DNA of 64,000 bases. Source: Enterococcus gallinarum NBRC 100675. Lineage in GTDB: Bacteria; Bacillota; Bacilli; Lactobacillales; Enterococcaceae. Of this stretch, positions 55,932 to 64,000 are shown piece by piece. The stretch's first letter is position 1, and each line of letters starts with the position of its first letter. Made by a program: the position numbers and the translations under genes. Location: assembly GCF_001544275.1 (NCBI RefSeq), contig NZ_BCQE01000012.1, positions 1-64,000 on the forward strand. The letters are read 5' to 3'. The notes under the pieces are model-generated. The model was not told the DNA's origin. It did no database searches and saw nothing but the letters and a program-made list of their open reading frames with translations.

Positions 55932-58241
55932 ATGGCGAAAGAATCGCAATCGAGAGCTTCTCGACATGATTCTAAGAAAGCGGCGGCTGCATATAAAGGC
56001 CCCAAACAAAAAAAGCCGAAAGGAAAACGAACGATTGGCAGTATTTTACTTCGTACCTTTATGGGGCTCTTCTTTTTAGGATGTCTCGGTCTCTTATCAG
56101 GGATGGGACTTTTTTGGTGGTACGCTAAAGATGCACCACCATTAGATGAGAAACAGCTCGATTCTGCTGCTTCTTCCAGGTTCTACGCCTCCAATGGAGA
56201 TCTGATCCTCGATTTTGGTAGCGAGACCCGTGAAAAAATCACTGCGAATGAAATTCCGCAGCAATTGGAAGATGCGATTGTATCTGTAGAGGATCGTCGT
56301 TTCTATCAACATATTGGAGTAGACCCTATCCGTATCATTGGATCGGCATTGTCGAACGTGACGACTGGTGGCATGCAAGGTGGGAGCACCCTAACACAGC
56401 AATTGATCAAATTATCCTTCTTCTCTACTAGTGCAGAAGATCAGACGTTGCGAAGAAAAGCGCAAGAAGCTTGGATGGCCGTCAGACTGGAACAAACAAA
56501 ATCCAAACAAGAAATCTTGACCTACTATATCAATAAAGTGTACATGTCTAACGGCGTCTATGGGATGCAGACAGCTGCCATGAAGTTCTATAACAAGACA
56601 TTGGATCAACTAGATTTGGCTCAAACGGCATTAATCGCTGGATTACCAAACGCCCCTTCTGCTTATGATCCATATGCTCATCCAGATAAAGCTAAACAAC
56701 GACGAGATCTTGTTCTGTTAACCATGTATGAGAATGAAAAAATCACTAAAGACGAATATGAAGCAGCCAAAGCCGAAGATATTTCAGAAGGATTGCAAAA
56801 AAATCCGCAACGAAATAACGAATGGAAATATTATGACAATTACTTTAAAGAAGTGATTGATGAAGTAAAAGCAAAAACCGGCAAAGATGTCTATACGGAT
56901 GGATTGGACATCTATACGAATCTTGATGTCAATACCCAAAAACGATTGTATGACATCGTTAATAGTGACGAATACATCAATTTCCCAGATGATAAAATGC
57001 AAGTAGCCGCTACTCTGGTAGATGTTAATAGTGGTAAAGTTGTCGCGCAAATTGGTGCTCGTCATGTGGAAGACGATGTTGTCTTAGGTAATAATTTATC
57101 AGTCAACGTCACTCGTGACTTTGGCTCAACCGTTAAACCACTGACAGACTATGGTCCAGCCTTCCAATTTTTACAAAATTCAACAGGCCGCATGATTTTG
57201 GACGAACCCTATAATTATGTGGGGACGAACACACCAATCTACAACTGGGATCGACAATATATGGGAAATATCACTTTGCGGACAGCACTGGCTCAATCGA
57301 GAAATGTTCCAGCAGCAAAGCTTTTTGAAGAAGTAGGTGCTGACAATATTTCTTCCTTCTTGAAAGGCCTAGGTATTGAATACAAAAACATTGAACAATC
57401 CAATGCAATTTCCAGCAACACGTCGGAAATCGATGGCACCAAGTATGGGATCTCTAGCTTGAAAATGGCTGCTGCTTATGCTGCCTTTTCAAATGGCGGA
57501 ACCTATTACGAACCGCAATATGTCAATAAGATCGTTTCGCAAGATGGAACAGTTGATGAAGACTCCTTCAAAGTGGAAGGTCAAAAAGCGATGGATGATA
57601 CGACAGCCTATATGGTCACCGATATTCTGAAAGACGTGATTTCTGTCGGAACAGGAACCAACGCCCAAATCGATGGACTATACCAAGCTGGGAAAACCGG
57701 GACTTCCAACTATGATGACAATCAATTGGCTCAATTGGATACGTCAAACGGTGCTTACCCGGATATCACGTTTGCAGGTTATACCCCATCCTTTTCTTTA
57801 GCTGTTTGGACAGGATATAATGATAAAATGACGCCGATCACAGACAGCAGTACTCATGTTGCCTCAGATGTTTATCGGGAATTGATGCAATTTGTCTCAG
57901 CCTCTGTTGAGAACCGCGACTGGAAAATGCCCGCAGACTTGACCCGGATCGGCAATGAGCTTTACATCAAAGGGACTTACCAGCAACCAAGTTCTAGCAC
58001 AAGATCAACGATCAGCTCTTCTTCGCTTCCTGAATCAACACCAGAAAGCAGTTCTGAAATCGTTGAATCTAGCAGTTCAACGGAAGAATCGATTACACCA
58101 GTTGAATCTTCTTCTGAAAGCTCACAATCTACACCGCCACCGTCAGAAAGTGAAAGCACACCATCGTCTTCTTCAGAGTCAAGCTCGACGCCATCATCTT
58201 CGTCGACTACTCCAGGGACAAATGAAACAAATCCTGAATAA
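55932..58241 (+). CDS. pbp1A: Class A penicillin-binding protein PBP1A
   Basis: A 769-residue bifunctional peptidoglycan synthase. A basic cytoplasmic tail (1-35) and one membrane helix (about 40-65) precede a GT51 transglycosylase domain with EDRRFYQHIGVDP and GGSTLTQQLIK. The transpeptidase domain carries the active-site serine in GSTVKPLT near residue 400, SRN near 460 and KTGT near 585. The last 90 residues are Ser/Glu/Pro-rich and extracellular. ATG 55932 is chosen because AAGGAG is ten bases upstream; an ATG at 55923 is too close. It overlaps nothing but starts one base after recU ends. Confidence 0.95.
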   Translation: MAKESQSRASRHDSKKAAAAYKGPKQKKPKGKRTIGSILLRTFMGLFFLGCLGLLSGMGLFWWYAKDAPPLDEKQLDSAASSRFYASNGDLILDFGSETREKITANEIPQQLEDAIVSVEDRRFYQHIGVDPIRIIGSALSNVTTGGMQGGSTLTQQLIKLSFFSTSAEDQTLRRKAQEAWMAVRLEQTKSKQEILTYYINKVYMSNGVYGMQTAAMKFYNKTLDQLDLAQTALIAGLPNAPSAYDPYAHPDKAKQRRDLVLLTMYENEKITKDEYEAAKAEDISEGLQKNPQRNNEWKYYDNYFKEVIDEVKAKTGKDVYTDGLDIYTNLDVNTQKRLYDIVNSDEYINFPDDKMQVAATLVDVNSGKVVAQIGARHVEDDVVLGNNLSVNVTRDFGSTVKPLTDYGPAFQFLQNSTGRMILDEPYNYVGTNTPIYNWDRQYMGNITLRTALAQSRNVPAAKLFEEVGADNISSFLKGLGIEYKNIEQSNAISSNTSEIDGTKYGISSLKMAAAYAAFSNGGTYYEPQYVNKIVSQDGTVDEDSFKVEGQKAMDDTTAYMVTDILKDVISVGTGTNAQIDGLYQAGKTGTSNYDDNQLAQLDTSNGAYPDITFAGYTPSFSLAVWTGYNDKMTPITDSSTHVASDVYRELMQFVSASVENRDWKMPADLTRIGNELYIKGTYQQPSSSTRSTISSSSLPESTPESSSEIVESSSSTEESITPVESSSESSQSTPPPSESESTPSSSSESSSTPSSSSTTPGTNETNPE

Positions 58242-58285
58242 AAAAATGTTCAGCCGCCTCTCATTGAGGTGGCTGAACTTTTTTT
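58240..58285. terminator. Bidirectional terminator between pbp1A and nth
   Basis: GTTCAGCCGCCTC pairs with GAGGTGGCTGAAC (13 bp, one G-U) around a 5-base loop, with A7 before and T7 after. It serves both convergent genes, and its right half lies in the last codons of nth. Confidence 0.9.
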
Positions 58286-58926
58286 GCGCGCATCCGCAGT
58301 TGTCCTTCTTGGCACATTGTCAATAATGGGCAAACTTCACATTTTGGCGCTCTAGCTGTGCAATGGTATCGTCCAAAGAAAATCAGTGTGTGATGTGTTT
58401 TGACCCAAAGATCTTCTGGCACTTTTTTCATCAATGTTTGTTCTACTTCTAAGACATTCGCATCTAATCGGCAAATCCGTAAGCGCTTGGTTACTCGTTC
58501 GACGTGGGTATCCACAGCGATTGCCGGAATACCAAACGCATCGCCTAAAACAACGTTGGCTGTTTTTCTTCCGACCCCCGGTAATGACACTAATTCCTCG
58601 CGGGTTCTAGGTACTTGGCCATTGAATCGTTCGATAAGCTGGGACGCACAAGCCTTGATATTTTTTGCTTTGTTGCGATAAAGACCGATCGTCCGTATTT
58701 TCTCAATGATTTCCTCAACAGGGGCTGCTGCCAAGGCCTCAGGTGTCGGATAGGCAGCAAATAGTGTGGGGGTCACTTTATTGACCGACACATCCGTAGC
58801 CTGAGCACTTAAAATCACAGCAATCAACAGTTCAAACGGATTTTTGGAAATCAGTTCTCCGTGAGCGTCGGGGAACATTTGGTACATTTGTTCCAATGCG
58901 ATCATAGTTTTTGCTTTACTGATCAT
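58261..58926 (-). CDS. nth: Endonuclease III
   Basis: A 221-residue bifunctional DNA glycosylase/AP lyase that removes oxidised pyrimidines. The helix-hairpin-helix LVSLPGVGRKTANVVLGDAF near residue 115 contains the catalytic lysine, with the aspartate in AVDTHVERV. Four cysteines in C-x6-C-x2-C-x5-C spacing (CTARAPKCEVCPLLTMC) hold the [4Fe-4S] cluster. AAAGGAG precedes the ATG. It follows dnaD in an operon, as in Bacillus. Confidence 0.95.
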   Translation of the reverse strand: MISKAKTMIALEQMYQMFPDAHGELISKNPFELLIAVILSAQATDVSVNKVTPTLFAAYPTPEALAAAPVEEIIEKIRTIGLYRNKAKNIKACASQLIERFNGQVPRTREELVSLPGVGRKTANVVLGDAFGIPAIAVDTHVERVTKRLRICRLDANVLEVEQTLMKKVPEDLWVKTHHTLIFFGRYHCTARAPKCEVCPLLTMCQEGQLRMRAKKVQPPQ

Positions 58927-58938
58927 GACAACTCTCCT

Positions 58939-59640
58939 TTATTCCCCTTCTAACCAATTATGCATAGGAATCTTAGGAACCGGTCCATTCGTTTGTTCCA
59001 AATTTTCTTTCTGCATAAACTGTTTTTTACGGCGTTTTTGTTCTTCTTCTACTTGTTCTTTCGAGGTAATATTTTTCCGTTCCCAAGAAAGTAAAATGCG
59101 ATCAATATAATTCAAACTGTAGGCTTGATTCAAAACCGCCTCACGTAACGCAAATTGAATCAAATCCGGCTGGTATTTATCTTCTTCCAGCCATTGTGAT
59201 ATTCGCTGGTATTCGATTGCTGAAAGCGGACGGCCAAATTCGGACTCAAACATTTGATAAAGCGAACGTACTTTTGAATCATAGCTCTGCTTTTCCTCCT
59301 GCTGATTTTTTTGCCGCAAACAAACTTCCAGTCGTTCATAGATTCCAGAAAACTCATAGTAATCCACCATCTTCCCTGCTGAATCTTTCTTGGATTCGAT
59401 GGCGATGATCTGTTTATTCAATAGCTCATTCAACCATTTATAGATTTCTTTTTGCTCACTTCCCATCCCTTTAGCAATCATCGCTAAATCAGGAAAATCA
59501 TTGCCTTGTTCGTGGTAACGATACAACTGAAGCCATAATACAAATTCATCATTGGTTAAACCAAGGCTATGATAGTTTTCCAAAAGCAGATTGGAGACAG
59601 TTGTTTGCCCCTGGGCTAAATATTCTTGTAAAGAAATCAT
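58939..59640 (-). CDS. dnaD: DnaD replication initiation protein
   Basis: A 233-residue primosomal protein that helps load the replicative helicase at oriC and restart sites. The N-terminal winged-helix domain covers about 1-110 (LGLTNDEFVLWLQLYRY). The DnaD domain at about 120-200 contains YQMFESEFGRPLSAIEYQ and the ALREAVLNQAYSLNYIDRIL segment near its end. The start at ATG 59640 has AGAGGA seven bases upstream. It lies 12 bases before nth. Confidence 0.92.
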   Translation of the reverse strand: MISLQEYLAQGQTTVSNLLLENYHSLGLTNDEFVLWLQLYRYHEQGNDFPDLAMIAKGMGSEQKEIYKWLNELLNKQIIAIESKKDSAGKMVDYYEFSGIYERLEVCLRQKNQQEEKQSYDSKVRSLYQMFESEFGRPLSAIEYQRISQWLEEDKYQPDLIQFALREAVLNQAYSLNYIDRILLSWERKNITSKEQVEEEQKRRKKQFMQKENLEQTNGPVPKIPMHNWLEGE

Positions 59641-59722
59641 CTTATTGTCCTCTTTTCCCATCGTTACATAAAAACCATTTTCAATTTTATTTTGGCATCA
59701 TCAAGAATAAAATCCATTCTCA

Positions 59723-59760
59723 ACAAAAATGGGACTGCGCATATATACGACCGTCCCATT
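59723..59760 (-). terminator. Terminator after ridA
   Basis: On the minus strand AUGGGAC pairs with GUCCCAU around a 17-base loop and is followed by UUUUUG. It lies just after the ridA stop codon. Confidence 0.65.
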
Positions 59761-59767
59761 GACTCCT

Positions 59768-60148
59768 TTATTGTGCCACCACAGCAATGATCTCTACTTC
59801 CACCAATACATCCTTTGGTAAACGGGCCACTTCAACTGCTGAACGTGCAGGCAAGTGTTCATGAAAAAGTGTGCTGTATGTATTATTGAATGGAACAAAA
59901 TCATCCATGTTTTTTAAGAAACATGTTGTTTTGACGATTTCATCTGGTGTAATACCGGCGGCAGTTAAAATTGCCTCGATATTTTTGAGAACTTGCTGTG
60001 TCTGAACTTCGATAGTTGCTCCCACAACTTCTCCTGTAACAGGATCTAACGGCACTTGTCCGGAAGCAAACAAGAAACCATTAGCAATCCGTGCTTGTAC
60101 ATAAGGACCAATTGCTTGCGGTGCTTTATCCGTTGAAATAATTTTCAT
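59768..60148 (-). CDS. ridA: RidA family enamine/imine deaminase
   Basis: A 126-residue protein that hydrolyses reactive 2-aminoacrylate and other enamines made by PLP enzymes. The N-terminal PQAIGPYVQARIANGFLFASGQ, the NTYSTLFHEHLPARSAVEVARLP segment with the catalytic arginine (in two parts) and the EVEIIAVV end are diagnostic. Its ATG overlaps the perR stop by four bases, so it may be co-regulated with perR. Confidence 0.92.
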   Translation of the reverse strand: MKIISTDKAPQAIGPYVQARIANGFLFASGQVPLDPVTGEVVGATIEVQTQQVLKNIEAILTAAGITPDEIVKTTCFLKNMDDFVPFNNTYSTLFHEHLPARSAVEVARLPKDVLVEVEIIAVVAQ

Positions 60149-60576
60149 TCCTCTTCTCCTTTACACTCTGGACACAATCCATATACTTCTAAGCGATGGC
60201 TTTGGATTTTATATCCGGTCAGTTGGGAAGCGGCCATTTCGACATCTTCCAATCCAGGATAGTAAAAATCAGAAATCTTGCCGCAACGTTGACAAATTGC
60301 ATGATAATGCGGCTCTGTCGTAAAGTCAAAGCGACTGGATGCATCGCCGTAGTTCATTTCTTTCACAAAACCGATCTCCGTAAACAGTCGCAGATTATTG
60401 TAGACTGTCGCTACACTAATACCGGGAAAGTGGACTTCGATCGCTCGGTAAATTTCTTCTGCGGTAGGATGTGATGCGTGGCTAGCCAAAAACTCAAGTA
60501 TCGCAACCCTTTGTGGAGTGATACGGATATTTTCTTGTTTTAATTGTTTGATTGCCTCGTCATATATCGTGTTCAC
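60145..60576 (-). CDS. perR: Fur family repressor, PerR-like, GTG start
   Basis: A 143-residue metalloregulator. The winged helix covers about 10-80 (RITPQRVAILEFLASHASHPTAEE in part). The structural zinc site is CQRCGKI near 97 and CPEC near 136. The regulatory metal ligands suggested by H37-type, EPHYHAICQ and HRLEVYG positions fit PerR, which senses peroxide by oxidation of a histidine; Fur or Zur cannot be wholly excluded. Start is GTG 60576, eight bases after GGAGG. I did not see a clear PerR box upstream. Confidence 0.85.
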   Translation of the reverse strand: MNTIYDEAIKQLKQENIRITPQRVAILEFLASHASHPTAEEIYRAIEVHFPGISVATVYNNLRLFTEIGFVKEMNYGDASSRFDFTTEPHYHAICQRCGKISDFYYPGLEDVEMAASQLTGYKIQSHRLEVYGLCPECKGEEE

Positions 60577-60710
60577 AGGAGTTCCTCCAATTCTCTTATC
60601 TGTAATATCATACTATGTAGATGGTAAAAATTCAAACAGCTTTCTCTAAAAATTCTTAATCAACCACAAAACAAACACGAAAAATTCCACAGTCCTTAAG
60701 AAAAGGGGAG

Positions 60711-60741
60711 AAAAAGCAGGCATTCTGCCAATGCCCGCTTT
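60711..60741 (-). terminator. Terminator after cysK
   Basis: On the minus strand AAAGC-GGGCATT pairs with AATGCC-TGCTTT around a 5-base loop and runs into U residues, six bases after the cysK stop. Confidence 0.75.
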
Positions 60742-60746
60742 CCTTG

Positions 60747-61676
60747 TTATTCTTCCACTTGATATAAAGCAGTCGATAGATAGCGTTCTCCATTGTCCGG
60801 GACGATCGCTAAGACTTTTTTGCCTTTTCCCAGTTCTTTGGCAACTTTGAGTGCTGCATGGATCGCTGCTCCAGAAGAAATACCTACGAGCAAGCCCTCT
60901 TTACGGCCCACTTCTCTTGCTGTTGCCATCGCATCTTCACTTGATACGGCAATTGCTTGATCAAAGATCTCTGTATCAAGAACTTTAGGTACAAAGCCGG
61001 TTCCAATTCCTTGGATTTTGTGAGGACCAGGTTGTCCGCCTTCTAAGATAGCCGATTCTGCCGGTTCAACGCCATAGATTTTTAAGTCTGGATACACTCG
61101 TTTTAATTCTCGACCCGCACCAGTGATCGTGCCGCCTGTACCGATACCAGCGACAAAGGCATCTAATCCTTTTGATTCAAAGGCATTCTCTATTTCTTTC
61201 CCAGTTGTTTTCTCGTGAATCTCGGGATTTGCCGGATTTTCAAATTGCAGCGGCATAAAATAGCCCTCTTGTTCAGCCAATTCTTTGGCTTTATTGATTG
61301 AACCTGTGATTCCTTCTGAGCCTGGTGTCAAAATCAATTCAGCACCATAGGCTTGCATCAGCTTGCGCCGTTCGATACTCATGGTCTCAGGCATCACGAT
61401 GACCACTCGGTACCCTTTCGCTGCACCGATCATCGCCAAGCCGATCCCAGTATTACCGGAAGTTGGTTCCACGATCGTATTGCCTGCTTTCAAAGAGCCG
61501 TCTTTTTCGGCTTTTTCGATCATAGCCAAAGCGATCCGGTCCTTCACGCTGCTCCCTGGATTATAAAACTCAAGTTTTACGTAGACATCAGCGGAATCCT
61601 CTCCAACCACCTTGTTTAATTTGACGATGGGTGTATGCCCAACTAGCTCGGTAACAGATTGATAAATCTTTGTCAT
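60747..61676 (-). CDS. cysK: Cysteine synthase A (O-acetylserine sulfhydrylase)
   Basis: A 309-residue PLP enzyme that makes cysteine from O-acetylserine and sulfide. The PLP lysine is in [12 protein letters not shown] near residue 42; the substrate loop [13 protein letters not shown] is near 68; the phosphate-binding [10 protein letters not shown] is near 178. ATG 61676 is preferred, with GGAGGG eight bases upstream; a TTG at 61682 opens the frame. It is a single gene. No T-box or S-box was recognised in its short upstream region. Confidence 0.94.
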   Translation of the reverse strand: MTKIYQSVTELVGHTPIVKLNKVVGEDSADVYVKLEFYNPGSSVKDRIALAMIEKAEKDGSLKAGNTIVEPTSGNTGIGLAMIGAAKGYRVVIVMPETMSIERRKLMQAYGAELILTPGSEGITGSINKAKELAEQEGYFMPLQFENPANPEIHEKTTGKEIENAFESKGLDAFVAGIGTGGTITGAGRELKRVYPDLKIYGVEPAESAILEGGQPGPHKIQGIGTGFVPKVLDTEIFDQAIAVSSEDAMATAREVGRKEGLLVGISSGAAIHAALKVAKELGKGKKVLAIVPDNGERYLSTALYQVEE

Positions 61677-61766
61677 TTGCAATCCCTCCAGTTCATATTC
61701 CTATTCTACCCAAAAAACGGCAGACTTGCGAACAAAAAGTTAGCGTTTTCCAAATATTTATGTTTT

Positions 61767-61842
61767 TTTCACAAAGAAAAAAACTTTTGCTTTGCTTCTT
61801 TTAGTTACTAAAAGAGAACAAAAACAAAAGTTTTTGTGAAAT
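61767..61842 (-). terminator. Large nested hairpin after the LysM hydrolase gene
   Basis: Three nested inverted repeats (TTTCACAAA/TTTGTGAAA, AACTTTTG/CAAAAGTT and CTTTTAGT/ACTAAAAG) form one long AT-rich stem with small interior loops. It lies after the stop of the 61876-62739 gene and before cysK and probably terminates that transcript, and possibly others from the opposite side. Confidence 0.65.
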
Positions 61843-61875
61843 TTCATTTGGCGTTTAGCTAATAAATAGCGAAAA

Positions 61876-62739
61876 TCAAACGATCAATTCCTGTCCTACG
61901 ACGATCAAGTCACTGCTTAATCCATTGGCAGCCATGATTTGATCCACCGTTGTTCCAAAACGTGAAGCAATATCCCAAAGACTGTCGCCAGATGCTACGA
62001 CATAACTTTGTCCCGTACTTTGTGTCGTTGTTGTCGTCGATGTGGATTGCGTTGTCGTTGTCGTTACAGAAGTCGTTGTGGCACCAGTACTTGGTGTATC
62101 AAAACGAGTTAGTTGATACGTTTCAATCAGCCAGTTTAATTTTTGTGCGTAACCTGGATCAGTGGCATAGCGTCCTGTCAGATAGCTGGTCGCATCGTAA
62201 AAAGAAGTCGTTTGACTTTTCCAGACCCCACTATAATGTGCTTTACCTGAAGTGAAGCTTGTACTTCTTAAAACGTTGGCGTGATCTTGAAAAGACTCCC
62301 AGTAGGAATTATATTGGCGGAATGGTTCATTCATTACGACCCATTGTCCATTGATATACTCATCTGTAGGCAAATAGACAGATTGCCCGTTATATGATCC
62401 TTTGACCCCAAAAAGATTGTAGTAAGGCGCATTGGATAATGTAGATGAGCCATAGCCACTTTCCAAAATGGCTTGCGCGATCATCACCGATGCATAAAGA
62501 TCATTATTGGCCGCAACGTCTTGTGCTGACCAACCAATCTGTTCGATAAAACTAGCGATTCCTTGACTAGTGGCCTGATATTCACTTGCTTGGACCTGTT
62601 CCGGAAGTAGCGTGACCACCGCTGGTGACAATGCTAATCCAGCCCCAATAAAAGAAACCACTGCTCGTTTACTTGGTCGTGGCATCACTGCTTTTTGTTG
62701 GCGGATATGTCTTTCACTGCGGGTTTGATAATTTTTCAT
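61876..62739 (-). CDS. Secreted glucosaminidase with C-terminal LysM
   Basis: A 287-residue exported peptidoglycan hydrolase. A signal peptide ends near residue 52 (SFIGAGLALSPAVVTLLPEQVQA in part). A GH73-type N-acetylglucosaminidase domain covers about 55-205, with QAILESGYGSSTLS containing the catalytic Glu and YYNLFGVKG. A Thr/Ser-rich linker (about 210-240) leads to one LysM domain (SYVVASGDSLWDIASRFGTT) that binds the wall. One LysM is fewer than in AtlA (several). ATG 62739 follows GGAGG. It likely aids cell separation. Confidence 0.9.
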   Translation of the reverse strand: MKNYQTRSERHIRQQKAVMPRPSKRAVVSFIGAGLALSPAVVTLLPEQVQASEYQATSQGIASFIEQIGWSAQDVAANNDLYASVMIAQAILESGYGSSTLSNAPYYNLFGVKGSYNGQSVYLPTDEYINGQWVVMNEPFRQYNSYWESFQDHANVLRSTSFTSGKAHYSGVWKSQTTSFYDATSYLTGRYATDPGYAQKLNWLIETYQLTRFDTPSTGATTTSVTTTTTQSTSTTTTTQSTGQSYVVASGDSLWDIASRFGTTVDQIMAANGLSSDLIVVGQELIV

Positions 62740-62833
62740 TCTTTTCCTCCATCGTCCCAATACTATTCAACAATATAGACATTATACGGAAAAAATTTTT
62801 TCTGTGCAACTTAAGCAACTCAATAGTTTTTTA

Positions 62834-62883
62834 AAAGTCTTTTCGCAAAAACATCTTGTTCTACCTAAAAACGAAAAGACTTT
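62834..62883 (-). terminator. Second, backup terminator after tkt
   Basis: A perfect 12-bp inverted repeat (AAAGTCTTTTCG at 62834-62845 with CGAAAAGACTTT at 62872-62883) with a 26-base loop and a UUUU-rich tail on the minus strand, just beyond the main tkt terminator. Confidence 0.6.
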
Positions 62884-62925
62884 AAAAAAAACAAGCGAAA
62901 TCAGCTGCGATTTCGCTTGTTTTTT
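62884..62925 (-). terminator. Main terminator of transketolase
   Basis: On the minus strand AACAAGCGAAATC pairs perfectly with GATTTCGCTTGTT around a 6-base loop, followed by a U-run. It begins five bases after the tkt stop codon. Confidence 0.9.
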
Positions 62926-62929
62926 ACGC

Positions 62930-64000
62930 TTATTTGATCGATTGGAAAGTGGCAACCACATTTTCGACTGTAAAGCCGAACTCTTCCAATACTTTGTTTC
63001 CTGGAGCAGAAGCGCCAAAATGATCAATGGCGATGACTTTGCCTTTGCAGCCTAGGTAACGATCCCAACCAAATGGGGAAGCTGCTTCGATGGCAACCCG
63101 TTTTTTCACGGCTTTCGGCAAGACACTCTCCTTGTACTCTTCCGACTGTGCTTCAAACAAATCAAAGCTTGGCAGCGATACGACAGACACATCCACTCCA
63201 GCTTCTGCTAGTTTGGCTTGCGCTTCTACCGCTAGATTCACTTCTGAACCAGTAGCGATCAAGATGCCTTCTGGTGTCTCACCGGTTTGTTTTGAAAGGA
63301 CATAGCCACCTTTAGCCACGTTTTCTTCGACACCACTTAGCGTCCCTGCTAACACTGGCAGGTTTTGACGGCTCAACACTAAGACCGTTGGTTTATTCGT
63401 CGTTTGCAAGGCGATCTTCCAAGCTGCCCGAGTTTCGTTGCCATCTGCTGGTCGGATCACTTGCACGTTTGGCATGCAGCGTACACTCGCCAATTGTTCG
63501 ATTGGTTCGTGGGTCGGTCCGTCTTCACCAACAGCCACAGAATCATGGGTCAGAACATAGATGACTGGCGCATGTTGGAGAGCCGACAAGCGAACTGCTG
63601 GACGCAAGTAATCAACAAAGACGAAGAATGTCCCGCCATACACGCGTGTACCGCCATGAAGTTGGATCCCGTTCATGGCTGCGGCCATCGCAAACTCCCG
63701 CACACCGAACCAAATGTTGCGGCCTTCATATTGACCAGGTTCAAAATCTTTTTCCGCTGCGACCATCGTATTATTGGATCCGGATAGATCGGCCGATCCT
63801 CCCCATAGGCTTGGGATAGCTTTTGAAAGGGCTTGGATCATTTCTTTACTGGAAACACGACTCGCTTGTGAGCTGCCTACTTCATAAGTTGGCAGTTCTG
63901 CATCCCAATCTGCTGGTAGTTCGCCAGCCACTGCTTGTTCGAACTGTGCAGCTAATTCTGGATAAGCCGCTTTGTAAGCAGCGAATTTCTCGTTCCACTC
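62930..64000 (-). CDS. tkt: Transketolase, 3' part (5' end beyond window)
   Basis: The last 356 codons of transketolase, a thiamine-diphosphate enzyme that moves two-carbon units between sugar phosphates in the pentose phosphate pathway. The frame is open to the window edge; an internal ATG at 63931 is not the real start. Visible parts are the pyrimidine-binding domain (GSADLSGSNNT, RNIWFGVREFAMAAAMNGI with the catalytic Glu, HDSVAVGEDGPTHEPIEQLA) and the C-terminal domain (GSEVNLAVEAQAKL, GCKGKVIAIDHFGASAPGNKVL). It also makes erythrose-4-phosphate, a substrate of the DAHP synthase in this window. Two tandem terminators follow. Confidence 0.95.
   Translation of the reverse strand, partial: EWNEKFAAYKAAYPELAAQFEQAVAGELPADWDAELPTYEVGSSQASRVSSKEMIQALSKAIPSLWGGSADLSGSNNTMVAAEKDFEPGQYEGRNIWFGVREFAMAAAMNGIQLHGGTRVYGGTFFVFVDYLRPAVRLSALQHAPVIYVLTHDSVAVGEDGPTHEPIEQLASVRCMPNVQVIRPADGNETRAAWKIALQTTNKPTVLVLSRQNLPVLAGTLSGVEENVAKGGYVLSKQTGETPEGILIATGSEVNLAVEAQAKLAEAGVDVSVVSLPSFDLFEAQSEEYKESVLPKAVKKRVAIEAASPFGWDRYLGCKGKVIAIDHFGASAPGNKVLEEFGFTVENVVATFQSIK

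Noticed and set aside
58020-58230. Ser-rich repeats at the end of pbp1A as a separate repeat element
   Set aside because: They are in frame and form the low-complexity extracellular tail usual for enterococcal and staphylococcal class A PBPs.
60577-60640. PerR box upstream of perR
   Set aside because: No sequence close to TTATAATNATTATAA was found; the AT-rich bases match too few positions.
63404-63787. Plus-strand ORF opposite transketolase
   Set aside because: It is a shadow of the tkt frame with no ribosome-binding site or family features.

Overview
This window is chromosomal DNA from a low-to-mid GC Firmicute, most likely an Enterococcus. Supporting signs are the gene set (EbsA-like protein, GpsB, DnaD, PBP1A with a Ser-rich tail, YpsA/RecU, TrpXYZ-type transporter), strong AGGAGG ribosome-binding sites, and gene order typical of Lactobacillales. 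The base composition would suit the casseliflavus/gallinarum branch, but the species cannot be fixed from the sequence alone. I see no insertion sequence, prophage, CRISPR array, tRNA or rRNA gene. Almost everything reads as core chromosome, and most genes are on the minus strand.

Layout (minus-strand operons read from high to low coordinates). 1-1540: a DUF6530 gene and a DegV-family gene. 1636-11882: an aromatic amino acid operon, aroE-aroF-aroB-aroC-tyrA-aroA-aroK-pheA, ending in a GNAT gene and followed by an LCP cell-wall ligase. 11960-15166: a tryptophan-type ABC transporter, trpX-trpY-trpZ. 15197-21226: a membrane protein, DUF1622 protein, RqcH, a PNPOx-like protein, an AraC/GyrI regulator, a DUF1801 protein and an alpha-carbonic anhydrase. 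21364-33077: the complete pyrimidine operon pyrR-pyrP-pyrB-pyrC-carA-carB-pyrK-pyrD-pyrF-pyrE with a PyrR attenuator. 33074-35542: rluD, lspA, a CBS protein and a small membrane protein. 35543-36202: a 660-bp stretch with no gene. 36203-44419: fhs, ebsA, an RNase HI-like gene, cls, a CDF transporter and alaS with a T-box. 44792-53758: assorted housekeeping and hypothetical genes. 53778-54200: rnpB. 54209-61676: gpsB, ypsA, recU, pbp1A, nth, dnaD, ridA, perR, cysK. 61876-64000: a LysM peptidoglycan hydrolase and the 3' part of transketolase.

The most interesting signal is a pair of apparent ribosome-mediated attenuators made from leader peptides. Upstream of aroE, a sigma-A promoter drives a 20-codon ORF (11756-11818) ending in Tyr-Tyr-Phe-Ser-Tyr-Phe-Arg. 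Upstream of trpX, another promoter drives a 17-codon ORF (15042-15095) ending in Trp-Gln-Asn-Trp-Arg-Arg. Each is followed by a chain of mutually exclusive helices (A:B, B:C, C:D, D:E, E:F, F:G) in which D:E and F:G are two tandem intrinsic terminators. Segment A begins at the stop codon. A ribosome finishing the peptide would therefore mask A and favour termination, while a ribosome stalled early at Tyr/Phe or Trp codons would leave A free and favour read-through. The two leaders share this architecture but little sequence. In this phylum such genes are, to my knowledge, more often under T-box control.

Functionally the two loci fit together. The aro operon makes chorismate and commits it to Phe and Tyr; aroD and a chorismate mutase are not in the window. 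The adjacent transporter probably imports Trp, and no trp biosynthetic genes are present here. Other regulation that can be read directly includes the PyrR-binding loop, the alaS T-box, a palindromic operator in front of the DUF6530 gene, and a group of long-loop terminators.
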